Positions 8,651-16,429 of a stretch of 64,000 nucleotides of DNA are shown here, in pieces (positions within the stretch are counted from its first letter, which is position 1; every line of letters starts with the position of its first letter). A program made the translations under genes and the position numbers. Below the pieces are notes generated by a model. It was not told the origin of the DNA and did not search any database. It saw only the letters and a list, made by a program, of their open reading frames with translations. The stretch covers positions 261,589 to 325,588 of the forward strand of contig NZ_JAPNLM010000004.1 in the NCBI RefSeq assembly GCF_026627255.1, written 5' to 3'. This DNA is from Streptomyces antarcticus (GTDB taxonomy: Bacteria > Actinomycetota > Actinomycetes > Streptomycetales > Streptomycetaceae).

Positions 8651-9055
8651 TCAGGCGTCCTTCTGCTCGGCCTTCGCCGCGCGCTCCGCGTTCTTCTCCT
8701 TGATGCGGACCGTCTCCTTGCGGACATCGGCCTGCGTGGCGCGCTCCTTCTCCAGCCACTCGGGACCCTCGGTCTTCAGGGCCTCGATCTGCTCGGTGGT
8801 GAGGGCCTCGGTGACCCCGCCGCGGGCGAGGCCCGCGATGGAGACGCCCAGCTTCGCGGCGACCACGGGCCGGGGGTGCGGGCCGTTGCGCCGCAGGTCC
8901 TGCAGCCACTGGGGCGGGTCGGACTGCAGCGCACCCAGCTCGGTGCGCGAGACGACACCCTCCTGGAACTCTGCGGGGGTGGCCTCGAGGTACACGCCCA
9001 GCTTCTTCGCCGCGGTCGCGGGCTTCATCGTCTGGGGGCTCTGGTGCGACGTCAT
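8651..9055 (-). CDS. DUF5997 family protein
   Basis: A protein of 134 residues. It has MKPATAAKKLGVYL near the N-terminus, then EFQEGVVSRTEL, a WLQDLRRNGPHPRPVVAAKL segment and a Lys/Glu-rich helical tail. This matches the actinomycete DUF5997 family, which has no known biochemical role. No ribosome site precedes ATG 9055, but TACTCT lies 7 bases upstream on the same strand, so the mRNA is probably leaderless. It is divergent from, and 58 bases away from, a LysR-type effector-domain protein, an arrangement suggesting a shared function. Confidence 0.85.
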   Translation of the reverse strand: MTSHQSPQTMKPATAAKKLGVYLEATPAEFQEGVVSRTELGALQSDPPQWLQDLRRNGPHPRPVVAAKLGVSIAGLARGGVTEALTTEQIEALKTEGPEWLEKERATQADVRKETVRIKEKNAERAAKAEQKDA

Positions 9056-9062
9056 GGAGTCA

Positions 9063-9107
9063 AGAGTATCGAGCGTGTGCGGTACCTCTGACCACGCCGG
9101 GTAATCT
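9063..9107. promoter_or_regulatory. Back-to-back leaderless promoters
   Basis: On the plus strand TAATCT (9102-9107) ends 6 bases before GTG 9114. On the minus strand TACTCT (complement of 9063-9068) ends 7 bases before ATG 9055. Neither gene has a Shine-Dalgarno sequence. That spacing places both transcription starts at or next to the start codons. The -35 boxes are not obvious. Confidence 0.5.
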
Positions 9108-9113
9108 GGCCGG

Positions 9114-9944
9114 GTGACAGGCTCGGAAGTAACCCAATCGTTCCGGCTCGCCTACGTTCCGGGCGTGACACCCACCAAATGGGTCCGGATCTGGAACGAG
9201 CGGCTGCCCGACGTCCCGCTGACCCTCGTCGCGGTGGCGGTCGACGAGGCCTTCGGCGTCCTTCGGGCGGGCGGCGCCGACGCCGGGTTCGTACGGCTGC
9301 CCGTCGACCGCGAGGACCTCAGTGCCATCCCGCTCTACACCGAGACCACGGTCGTGGTGATCCCGAAGGACCACGTCATCGCGGCGGTCGAGCAGGTGTC
9401 CGCCGCCGATCTGGCCGACGAGCTGGTGCTGCACCCCCTGGACGACACCCTGGACTGGGAGAACCCGCCGGGACGCCCCGCGATCGAGCGCCCCGAGACC
9501 ACCGAGGACGCCGTCGAGCTGGTGGCGGCGGGCGTGGGCGTACTGGTCGTCCCGCAGTCGCTCGCCAGGCTGCACCACCGCCGGGACCTCACCTACCGGC
9601 CGGTCTCGGACGTTCCGGAGTCGCGCGTCGGGCTGTCGTGGCCGCAGGAGGAAACCACCGACCTGGTGGAGGAGTTCATCGGGATCGTCCGCGGGCGGAC
9701 CGTCAACAGCACCCGCGGCCGCCCGCCGACGCCGCCGCAGCCGAAGGGCAAGCGCGCCGCGGCGGGCGGCGCCCAGGGCAAGGCGGCCGGCGGCAGGACC
9801 TCGGGGGGCGGCAAGGCGACGGCCGGCAAGTCGGCCGGCGGCCGGTCCGGGAAGCCGGCCGGCAAGAACGCCCGGGGCGGTTCCGGCGGCGCGGGCGCGG
9901 CCAAGGGCGGGGCCAAGCGGGGCAAGCCCCGCGGCCGGTCGTAG
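9114..9944 (+). CDS. LysR substrate-binding domain protein without HTH, with basic Gly/Lys tail
   Basis: A protein of 276 residues. Residues about 8-190 match the effector-binding (periplasmic-binding-protein-like) half of LysR regulators: FRLAYVPG, DAGFVRLPVD, LADELVLHPLDD, VELVAAGVGVLVVPQSLA. The normal N-terminal winged helix-turn-helix is absent; the frame begins at the effector domain and the upstream DNA is occupied by a divergent gene. Residues about 200-276 are a disordered tail rich in Gly, Lys, Arg and Ala, resembling nucleoid-protein tails that bind DNA or RNA nonspecifically. It may therefore act by binding a ligand and docking on nucleic acid or on another regulator. Confidence 0.82.
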   Translation: MTGSEVTQSFRLAYVPGVTPTKWVRIWNERLPDVPLTLVAVAVDEAFGVLRAGGADAGFVRLPVDREDLSAIPLYTETTVVVIPKDHVIAAVEQVSAADLADELVLHPLDDTLDWENPPGRPAIERPETTEDAVELVAAGVGVLVVPQSLARLHHRRDLTYRPVSDVPESRVGLSWPQEETTDLVEEFIGIVRGRTVNSTRGRPPTPPQPKGKRAAAGGAQGKAAGGRTSGGGKATAGKSAGGRSGKPAGKNARGGSGGAGAAKGGAKRGKPRGRS

Positions 9945-9986
9945 ACCACGGGATTCCGTACACGCGTAATTCCGCACACGCGTACG

Positions 9987-10036
9987 GACGGGTGCGGGGC
10001 GGGTTCCGGACGGCCGGGGCCCGCCCCGCACCCGTC
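9987..10036. terminator. Terminator after the LysR-domain gene
   Basis: Perfect 17-bp arms (GACGGGTGCGGGGCGGG and its complement) with a 16-base loop, between two convergent genes. Confidence 0.75.
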
Positions 10037-10044
10037 GGTACGCG

Positions 10045-10096
10045 CACGGCGGGGTCCGCGGCCGTGCGCGTACGGACACGGCGGGGTCCGCGGCCG
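10045..10096. repeat. 20-bp direct repeat, two copies
   Basis: CACGGCGGGGTCCGCGGCCG occurs at 10045-10064 and again at 10077-10096, separated by 12 bases, immediately downstream of the terminator stem. Confidence 0.7.
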
Positions 10097-10099
10097 GGG

Positions 10100-11311
10100 T
10101 CAGCCCGCCCAGCGGCCGGTCAGGAACGTGACGGCCACGATCACGCCGACCGGTGCGACCACGTACACGTACGCCGCCTGCACCCGTGGACGGCGCAGGC
10201 TCCACCCGGCCAGCGCGATCCACAGCGGCCACCACAGGAGGGTGGAGCGGGGGACCGACGTGAACCAGTACGAGGTCCCCAGCGCCCACAGGGTCAGGGC
10301 CGTGTAGAGCGCCTCGGGCAGCCGGCGCCCCCGCACCAGTACGACCAGCAGCACGAGGCCGGTCACCATCGCGAGCAGTTCGGCCTGCCACATCACCGCG
10401 TACCCGGTGGCCTGGGTGCGCTGGAAGGCGGCCTCCCACGTGTGGGACCAGGCTTCCCAGGGCGTGTGGAAGTCCCGGTACCAGCCGCGTTCCTGGGCGT
10501 GCTTCCAGGCCATCCAGTCCCCGGTACGGGCCGACAGGAACCAGGCGTACAGCACCGGGGCGAGCGCGGGCAGGAGCAGCCAGGGGGCGGAGCGCCAGGC
10601 GGCCCGGCCCTTCGCGGTCAGGACGAAGTGGAGGACGAGCGCGGCCGCCAGGAAGAGCCCGGTGACCCGGACCGAGCAGGCCAGGCAGGTCAGCACCGCG
10701 GCGGCCCGCCAGTTCCCGCGCTGCGCCGCGAGCCAGGCGGGCAGGGCCAGGGCCAGGAACAGCGCCTCCGTGTACCCGGCGGCGAGGAACACCGCGCAGG
10801 GCGAGAGCAGGAAGAACATCACCGTACGGCGGCCCGCGTCCAGGTCGCGCAGCTGGTGGCGGGCGATCCGCGCGAGGGCCAGGACGGCCGCGCCCCCGGC
10901 GACGAAGGAGATCAGCACCCCGGCCGTGGTCCAGTGGGGTACGACCGTGTGCACGGCGCGCAGGGTGAGGGGGAAGCCGGGGAAGAACGCCTCCCGGTTG
11001 TCCCAGCCCGCCGTCCAGGGGCCGGCGCCGCCCGGGAAGTAGCCGTCCCTGGCTATCGACGGGTAGTGCTGCCAGTCCCACTGCTGCCAGGGCGCGAGCA
11101 GCGGGGCCGGCTCGCGGCTCTCGCCGCTGGAGGGGAACAGCCAGCGCACGGCCCAGGCGGTGATCCAGAGTCCGGTGCGGGTCAGCGCGTACAGCCACAG
11201 CACCTCGCGGTCGGCGGGGTCCAGCCGCGGGACGCGGCGGCCCACCGGCCGTCCGCCCAGGGCGGGGGCGGGCGCGACCCCGACGGGCCGGGGCGGTGCG
11301 GAAACGGACAT
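10100..11311 (-). CDS. PIG-V-like (GT76-type) mannosyltransferase membrane protein
   Basis: An integral membrane protein of 403 residues with about nine hydrophobic segments. Motifs include WQQWDWQHYPSIARDGY, an acidic first-loop motif of GT-C enzymes, and FFPGFPLTLRAV, both typical of bacterial relatives of the GPI mannosyltransferase PIG-V. Such enzymes use polyprenyl-phosphate mannose and act at the outer face of the membrane, so glycosylation of secreted proteins or lipids is likely. ATG 11311 follows AGGAGATCCCC. The gene is monocistronic. Confidence 0.75.
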   Translation of the reverse strand: MSVSAPPRPVGVAPAPALGGRPVGRRVPRLDPADREVLWLYALTRTGLWITAWAVRWLFPSSGESREPAPLLAPWQQWDWQHYPSIARDGYFPGGAGPWTAGWDNREAFFPGFPLTLRAVHTVVPHWTTAGVLISFVAGGAAVLALARIARHQLRDLDAGRRTVMFFLLSPCAVFLAAGYTEALFLALALPAWLAAQRGNWRAAAVLTCLACSVRVTGLFLAAALVLHFVLTAKGRAAWRSAPWLLLPALAPVLYAWFLSARTGDWMAWKHAQERGWYRDFHTPWEAWSHTWEAAFQRTQATGYAVMWQAELLAMVTGLVLLVVLVRGRRLPEALYTALTLWALGTSYWFTSVPRSTLLWWPLWIALAGWSLRRPRVQAAYVYVVAPVGVIVAVTFLTGRWAG

Positions 11312-11391
11312 GGGGATCTCCTGATCGGCTGAGGGCGCGCCGGACCGCCGACCGGGGGTGCGCGGGCGCTGTGGTGGTGCGGGTGCCTCCG

Positions 11392-11448
11392 GGGTTACCG
11401 GGGCCGATGGGGCTATCAGGGTTGCGGGGAGTGCACCGGGTTACCGGG
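11392..11448. repeat. 11-bp direct repeat in the 11312-11592 gap upstream of the mannosyltransferase
   Basis: GGGTTACCGGG occurs at 11392-11402 and 11438-11448, about 80-140 bases upstream of the mannosyltransferase start. Each copy contains the odd palindrome GGT-T-ACC. It may be a pair of operator half-sites. I see no gene in the rest of this 281-base gap. Confidence 0.4.
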
Positions 11449-11592
11449 TGACGTGGTTCGAGGGGGTCGAGGAGGGCTCCGTGTCCAGCGCGGTTCCGGT
11501 GGGCAGACCGGTTGACGTCGGATGCCGAGAAGCCTTGTGAGTGGCGTCACACGGTCCTCGGAGGGACACGCGGCCCTCCCGGTCCCGGACGC

Positions 11593-11632
11593 ACCGGTGG
11601 GGCGTGCGGTCTTCACCGCACGCCCCACCGGT
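11593..11632. terminator. Strong hairpin terminator after the antiporter operon
   Basis: A perfect 18-bp stem (ACCGGTGGGGCGTGCGGT) closed by a CTTC tetraloop, 69 bases beyond the stop codon of the antiporter gene on the minus strand. Confidence 0.85.
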
Positions 11633-11700
11633 CCCGCTCTGCCGTCCCGGCTCCCGGCTCCCGGGGCCGGGGCCGGCGGCCGGCGGCCGCCGTCAGTGGA

Positions 11701-12945
11701 TCAGGTCCGGCCGGCCGGGTCCTGGTCCTGGACCGCCTCGGGGGACTTGGCCGGAGACGGCACGGCCGCGGGCACGGGCGCCGGGGGCGCGCGCCGCGCG
11801 GAGACCCAGGCGGCCACGGGCTCGGTGTAGCGCGCGGTCAGCGGACCGACCACCACCAGGATGAGGACGTACGCGGTGGCGAGGGGGCCCAGCGCCGGTT
11901 CGATGCCCGCCGTGACGGCGAGCCCCGCGATGACGATGGAGAACTCGCCGCGGGCGACCAGCGTGCCGCCGGCCCGCCAGCGCCCCTTGACCCCGATCCC
12001 GGCCCGCTTCGCGGCCCAGTACCCGGTCGCGATCTTCGTACCCGCGGTGACCACGGCGAGCGCGAGCGCCGGCAACAGGACGGGCGGGATGCTGGCCGGG
12101 TCGGTGTGCAGGCCGAAGAAGACGAAGAACACGGCGGCGAACAGGTCGCGCAGCGGGCTGAGCAGTGTGTGCGTGCCCTCGGCGACCTCCCCGGAGAGGG
12201 CGATGCCGACCAGGAACGCGCCGACCGCGGCGGACACCTGGAGCTGCTGTGCGACGCCGGCCACCAGCAGGGTCAGGCCGAGCACGACGAGCAGGAGCTT
12301 CTCGGGGTCGTCGCTGGAGACGAACCGGGAGATCAGCCGCCCGTACCGGACCGCCACGAAGAGCACGGCGCCCGCGACACCGAGCGCGATGGCCAGGGTG
12401 AGGCTGCCCGCGGCCAGGCTCACACCGGCGAGCAGCGCGGTGATGATCGGCAGGTAGACGGCCATGGCCAGGTCCTCGAGGACCAGGATGCTGAGGATCA
12501 CCGGGGTCTCGCGGTTGCCGACGCGGCCGAGGTCCCCCATGACCTTGGCGATGACGCCGGAGGACGAGATCCAGGTGACTCCGGCCAGGACCACGGCGGC
12601 GACCGGGCCCCAGCCCATCAGCAGCGCGGCCACCGCACCCGGTACGGCGTTCAGGGCGAAGTCGACCAGACCGGCCGGGTACTGGGTCTTGAGGTTCGAC
12701 ACCAGGTCGCTGGCGGTGTACTCCAGGCCCAGCATCAGCAGGAGCAGGATGACGCCGATCTCGGCGCCGATCGCGACGAACTCCTCACTGGCGCCCAGCG
12801 GCAGCAGCCCGCCCGTGCCGAACGCCAGACCGGCCAGCAGGTACAGGGGGATCGGGGAGAAGCGGAAGCGGCCGGCCAGTCGGCCCAGCAGACCCAGGCC
12901 GAGGATGATCGCGCCGAACTCGATGAGGAAGAGAGCAGAGTGCAC
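11701..12945 (-). CDS. CPA2-family cation/proton antiporter (KhtU/KefB-like)
   Basis: A membrane protein of 414 residues with about twelve hydrophobic segments. Motifs are those of the monovalent cation:proton antiporter 2 family: LMLGLEY, the ion-binding segment SSGVIAKVMGDL and VLEDLAMAVYLPI with its Asp. There is no cytosolic TrkA-N domain, only a short Pro/Ala tail. GTG 12945 follows GGGAG, which lies inside the end of the upstream gene. It forms a two-gene operon with a TrkA-C regulatory subunit, the arrangement of Bacillus KhtTU potassium efflux. Its likely role is K+ (or NH4+)/H+ exchange under alkaline or electrophile stress. Confidence 0.9.
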   Translation of the reverse strand: MHSALFLIEFGAIILGLGLLGRLAGRFRFSPIPLYLLAGLAFGTGGLLPLGASEEFVAIGAEIGVILLLLMLGLEYTASDLVSNLKTQYPAGLVDFALNAVPGAVAALLMGWGPVAAVVLAGVTWISSSGVIAKVMGDLGRVGNRETPVILSILVLEDLAMAVYLPIITALLAGVSLAAGSLTLAIALGVAGAVLFVAVRYGRLISRFVSSDDPEKLLLVVLGLTLLVAGVAQQLQVSAAVGAFLVGIALSGEVAEGTHTLLSPLRDLFAAVFFVFFGLHTDPASIPPVLLPALALAVVTAGTKIATGYWAAKRAGIGVKGRWRAGGTLVARGEFSIVIAGLAVTAGIEPALGPLATAYVLILVVVGPLTARYTEPVAAWVSARRAPPAPVPAAVPSPAKSPEAVQDQDPAGRT

Positions 12946-12951
12946 AGGCGG

Positions 12952-13437
12952 TCACTCCCGTCCGAGTATCGTGGCCGCCGCGTCGACGCCCTCGCGGGTG
13001 CCGATCACGATGAGGGTGTCCCCGCCGGCGAGCCGGAAGTCCGGCGCGGGCGAGGGCCGGGCCTCGGCACGGCGCAGCACGGCCACCACCGAGACCCCGG
13101 TCTCGGTGCGCATCCGGGTCTCGCCCAGCACCCGTCCGTTCCAGTGCGAGTGCGCGGACAGCTCGATCCGTTCGGCGACCAGCCCGAGGTCGGTGGTGTG
13201 CAGGACGTTCGGGCTGTGGTGCGCCGGCATCAGCGCGTCGATCAGCGAGGCCGTCTCCGCGCCCGTCAGGTGCAGCGACTGGGCGCAGGCGTCGGGGTCG
13301 TCGGAGCGGTAGACGTTGACCGTCCGGGTTCCGTCCCGGTGCGCGACCACCGACATGTGCCGGTGTTCCCGGGTCGTGAGGTCGTACTGGACACCGATGC
13401 CGGGCAGCGGTGTGGTGCTCATCCGTGGAGCAGGCAC
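12952..13437 (-). CDS. TrkA-C domain regulatory subunit of the antiporter (KhtT-like)
   Basis: A cytoplasmic protein of 161 residues. The C-terminal half (FRLAGGDTLIVIGTREGVDAAA) is a TrkA-C/RCK-C ligand-binding domain; the N-terminal part starts LPGIGVQYDLTTREHR, as in KhtT homologues. The stop is 6 bases before the antiporter start, so translation is probably coupled. GTG 13437 is preferred because AGGGGG lies 9 bases upstream; an in-frame ATG at 13422 (MSTTPLPG) is the alternative and closer to homologue starts. It probably gates the antiporter in response to nucleotides, pH or ions. Confidence 0.85.
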   Translation of the reverse strand: MPAPRMSTTPLPGIGVQYDLTTREHRHMSVVAHRDGTRTVNVYRSDDPDACAQSLHLTGAETASLIDALMPAHHSPNVLHTTDLGLVAERIELSAHSHWNGRVLGETRMRTETGVSVVAVLRRAEARPSPAPDFRLAGGDTLIVIGTREGVDAAATILGRE

Positions 13438-13716
13438 AGCTCTGTCCCCCTCTTGATCTGTTCGACTTGTGGTGCGTCGCCGGGCCGGTACGCGGCGGGA
13501 ACCGCCGCGGGCGCGGGTCCATGGTGTCATCCTGGAACGGGGAGGGGGTGTGGGTGCCGGCACGGATGGACAAGCCCGGGCCCGACCGGCAGGGTTGGCC
13601 GGCGGTCCTCCTGCTCCCCGGCCCCGTCACCGACTTGTGCCGCGTCGGGCCCGCTCGGCCCGCGGGCCCCGATCGGGTGGGTATCTGCCGGACCGCGGAT
13701 GGGGCATGATCGGGGG

Positions 13717-14442
13717 ATGTCTGATCGCATCATCGCCGCCTGTGACGGAGCGGCCAAGGGGAACCCGGGGCCCGCCGCCTGGGCCTGGGTCATCGCCGAC
13801 GCGGAAGGCCGCCCCGAACGCTGGGAGGCCGGGCCGCTGGGCCGCGCCACGAACAACGTCGGGGAACTGACCGCCCTGCAGCGTCTCCTGGAAGCCGTGG
13901 TCCCGGGCGCCTCCGTGGAGGTGCGCATGGACTCCCAGTACGCCATGAAGGCCGTCACGCAGTGGCTTCCGGCCTGGAAGCGCAACGGGTGGAAGACGTC
14001 GTCGGGCCAGCCCGTCGCCAACCGCGAGCTCGTCGAGGCGATCGACCTGCTGCTCGGGGACCGAGACGTGACGTTCGTGTACGTGCCGGCCCACCGCGCG
14101 GACGGCGACCACCTGAACGCGATCGCGGACCAGGCCGCGAGCGCCGCCGCCGTCTCCCAGCAGGCCGCCGGGACCGCCCTCGGCGACGCGGACATGCCGC
14201 AACCCGCACCGGCCCGCAGCACGCCCTCGCGTGCCAAGGGGGCGCCGGCGCGCGCGAAGCCGTCGGCCGGGGCGTCGGCGGGGAGCGGACAACCGCGGTC
14301 GATCAAGGCCAAGTTCCCGGGAACCTGCCCGTGCGGGAAGACGTACGCGGCCGGTGAGCTGATCGCCAACAACGGCAAGCGCTGGGGCCACCCGGACTGC
14401 GCCGCCGCCAACGCGGTCGGCACGGCCGGGCCGGAGGCGTAG
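13717..14442 (+). CDS. Ribonuclease HI-like protein with a C-terminal cysteine motif
   Basis: A protein of 241 residues. Residues 1-145 form an RNase HI domain: CDGAAKGNPGPAAW with the first catalytic Asp, NNVGELTAL with the Glu, MDSQYAMK with the second Asp, and VPAHRADGDHLN followed by ADQAA with the last Asp. It degrades the RNA strand of RNA-DNA hybrids. A disordered Ala/Pro/Ser linker (150-205) leads to a small domain, CPCGKTYAAGELIAN...HPDC, that could bind zinc through Cys/His. ATG 13717 has CATGAT 6 bases upstream and only a G run as ribosome site, so the transcript may be leaderless. Confidence 0.88.
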   Translation: MSDRIIAACDGAAKGNPGPAAWAWVIADAEGRPERWEAGPLGRATNNVGELTALQRLLEAVVPGASVEVRMDSQYAMKAVTQWLPAWKRNGWKTSSGQPVANRELVEAIDLLLGDRDVTFVYVPAHRADGDHLNAIADQAASAAAVSQQAAGTALGDADMPQPAPARSTPSRAKGAPARAKPSAGASAGSGQPRSIKAKFPGTCPCGKTYAAGELIANNGKRWGHPDCAAANAVGTAGPEA

Positions 14443-14483
14443 GGCCGCCCGCGCACCGCGCGGCCCGTAGCGCTTCCGTACGC

Positions 14484-15305
14484 TCACGGCCCGGCGGAGT
14501 CCCCCACCCCCGCGCCGGCCCGGGCGGCCGGGGCCCCCGGGAGGAAGGACACCTGGGCCGCGCCCGTCCGCGGGTGCACGCCGACTTCGGCCGCCACCCC
14601 GTACACGTCGGCCAGGAGCTCTGCCGTCAGCACTTCCCCGGGCGGTCCGGAGGCGGTCACCGCCCCGTCGCACAGGACGTAGAGCCGGTCGCAGTAGTAC
14701 GCGGCGAGGTTCAGGTCGTGCAGGGCCACGAGGACCGTGGCGGGCAGCTGCCGCAGCAGCCCGAGCACCTCCAACTGGTGCCGGATGTCGAGGTGGTTGG
14801 TCGGTTCGTCGAGCACCAGCAGGGCGGGCTGCTGGGCCAGCGCACGCGCGATGAGCACGCGTTGGCGTTCGCCGCCGGAGAGCCGGTCGAAGGAGCGGTC
14901 GGCCAGTGCGGTCGCATCCACTGCGTCGAGGGCCCACGCGACGATCGAGGCGTCCTCGGCGCTGTCGCCGTCGAGCAGCCGCTTGTGCGGGGTGCGGCCC
15001 ATCGAGACCACCTCCCGTACGGTCAGGTCGAAGTCGGCGCCCGCGTCCTGCACCACGGCGGCCACGGTGCGGGAGAGCCGCCGTACCGGCAGGGTCCAGG
15101 CGTCCGCGCCGTCCACGCGCACGCTGCCGGCGTCGGGCCGCAGCACGCGGTAGACCGTGCGCAGGAGGCTGGACTTGCCGCTGCCGTTGGGCCCGACCAG
15201 GCCGACCACCTCTCCGGGACGGGCGGTCAGCGACACGTCACGCACCAGGTGGTGTGCGCCGGCGGTGAGGGTGACTGCCTCGACGGTCAGTTCGGCGCCG
15301 CTCAT
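14484..15305 (-). CDS. ABC importer ATP-binding protein (FecE/BtuD type)
   Basis: An ATPase of 273 residues with Walker A GPNGSGKSS, Q-loop VVQDAG, signature LSGGERQR, Walker B LLVLDEPTNHLD and the switch His in ALHDLN. It overlaps the permease stop by 4 bases (ATGA). The family powers import of iron-siderophores, heme or cobalamin. The operon begins with a cobalamin riboswitch, which favours cobamides or their precursors. Some Streptomyces relatives carry the label 'F420-0 ABC transporter', and the riboswitch argues against that reading. Confidence 0.9.
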   Translation of the reverse strand: MSGAELTVEAVTLTAGAHHLVRDVSLTARPGEVVGLVGPNGSGKSSLLRTVYRVLRPDAGSVRVDGADAWTLPVRRLSRTVAAVVQDAGADFDLTVREVVSMGRTPHKRLLDGDSAEDASIVAWALDAVDATALADRSFDRLSGGERQRVLIARALAQQPALLVLDEPTNHLDIRHQLEVLGLLRQLPATVLVALHDLNLAAYYCDRLYVLCDGAVTASGPPGEVLTAELLADVYGVAAEVGVHPRTGAAQVSFLPGAPAARAGAGVGDSAGP

Positions 15306-16429
15306 GCCACTCCTCGGCTCGTGGCGCGGCGGGCGTCGCGGCGCATCATCCACAGGAAGAACGGCCCGCCGCAGAGCGCCGTCAGCACTCCCACGGGGAT
15401 CTCCATGGGCGCGGCGACGGTCCGCGCCGCGATGTCGGCCCAGACCAGGAACACCGCGCCGGCGAGCGCGGCCGCCGGAAGCACACGGCGGTGGTCGCCG
15501 CCGACGAAGAGGCGCACGACGTGCGGCAGCATCAGCCCCACGAACCCGATGGGCCCCGCCGCGGCGACCAGGACACCGGTCACCAGCGACAGCAGGACGA
15601 ACATCCGGCCCCGGAACCGGGCCACGTCCAGCCCCATGCTCGTCGCGGCCTCCTCGCCGGCCAGCAGCAGGTTCAGCGAGCGTGCCTGGACCAGGAGGAC
15701 GGCGATGCCCAGGAGCAGGGCCGCGCCCGGCAGCCACAGGGTGTCCCACTGGACGCCGCCCAGTCCCCCCAGGGTCCAGGCCAGGACGGCCCGAGCCTCG
15801 TTGCCCCGGCCGGAGGTCAGCAGCAGCATGTTCGTCAACGCCGTGAGGACCGCTGCCATCGCCACGCCCGACAGCACCAGCCGTACCGAGGTGATGCGCC
15901 CGCCGGCGCGGGCCGTCGAATAGACCAGCAGCAGCGTCAGCAGCGCGCCGGCGAAGGCGGCGACCGACAGCGACAGCGGGCCGAACAGGCTCACGCCGAA
16001 GACGATCACCGCGACGGCGCCCAGGGAGGCCCCGGACGAGACTCCCAGCAGGTACGGCTCCGCGAGCGGGTTGCGGACCAAGGCCTGCATGGCGGTCCCG
16101 ATCACGGCGAGCCCGGCGCCGGTCACCGCTCCGAGGAGCACCCGCGGGGCCCGTACGTCCAGCACGATCGTCTCCCGCGCCCGTGACCAGGCCGGCTCGG
16201 ACCGGTCGGCGCCCAGCGCGTGCGTCACGATGCCCCACACGTCACCGGGCGGCACGTGCACCGACCCGATGGCCATGCCCGCGGTGGCGGAGGCCAGGAG
16301 CAGGCCGCCGAGGACCGTGAGGGTCACGACGAAGGACCAGCGCCGCGGCCGGTCCGCGCCGCGGACGTCGCGTCCGGCGGGGAGAGCGGGGGGAGCCGCT
16401 TTGGCGGGTGAGGGCGAGGCGGCGGTCAC
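15302..16429 (-). CDS. FecCD-family ABC permease
   Basis: A membrane protein of 375 residues with about ten hydrophobic segments. Family motifs are visible: RAPRVLLGAVTGAGLAVIGT, NPLAEPYLLGVSSGASLGA and GPIGFVGLMLPHVVR, the last being the coupling-helix region that contacts the ATPase. The N-terminal 30 residues are a Pro/Ala-rich cytosolic extension. It starts at GTG 16429, overlapping the upstream lipoprotein stop by 4 bases. It should form the channel of the riboswitch-controlled importer, with the adjacent ATPase and binding lipoprotein. Confidence 0.92.
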   Translation of the reverse strand: MTAASPSPAKAAPPALPAGRDVRGADRPRRWSFVVTLTVLGGLLLASATAGMAIGSVHVPPGDVWGIVTHALGADRSEPAWSRARETIVLDVRAPRVLLGAVTGAGLAVIGTAMQALVRNPLAEPYLLGVSSGASLGAVAVIVFGVSLFGPLSLSVAAFAGALLTLLLVYSTARAGGRITSVRLVLSGVAMAAVLTALTNMLLLTSGRGNEARAVLAWTLGGLGGVQWDTLWLPGAALLLGIAVLLVQARSLNLLLAGEEAATSMGLDVARFRGRMFVLLSLVTGVLVAAAGPIGFVGLMLPHVVRLFVGGDHRRVLPAAALAGAVFLVWADIAARTVAAPMEIPVGVLTALCGGPFFLWMMRRDARRATSRGVA

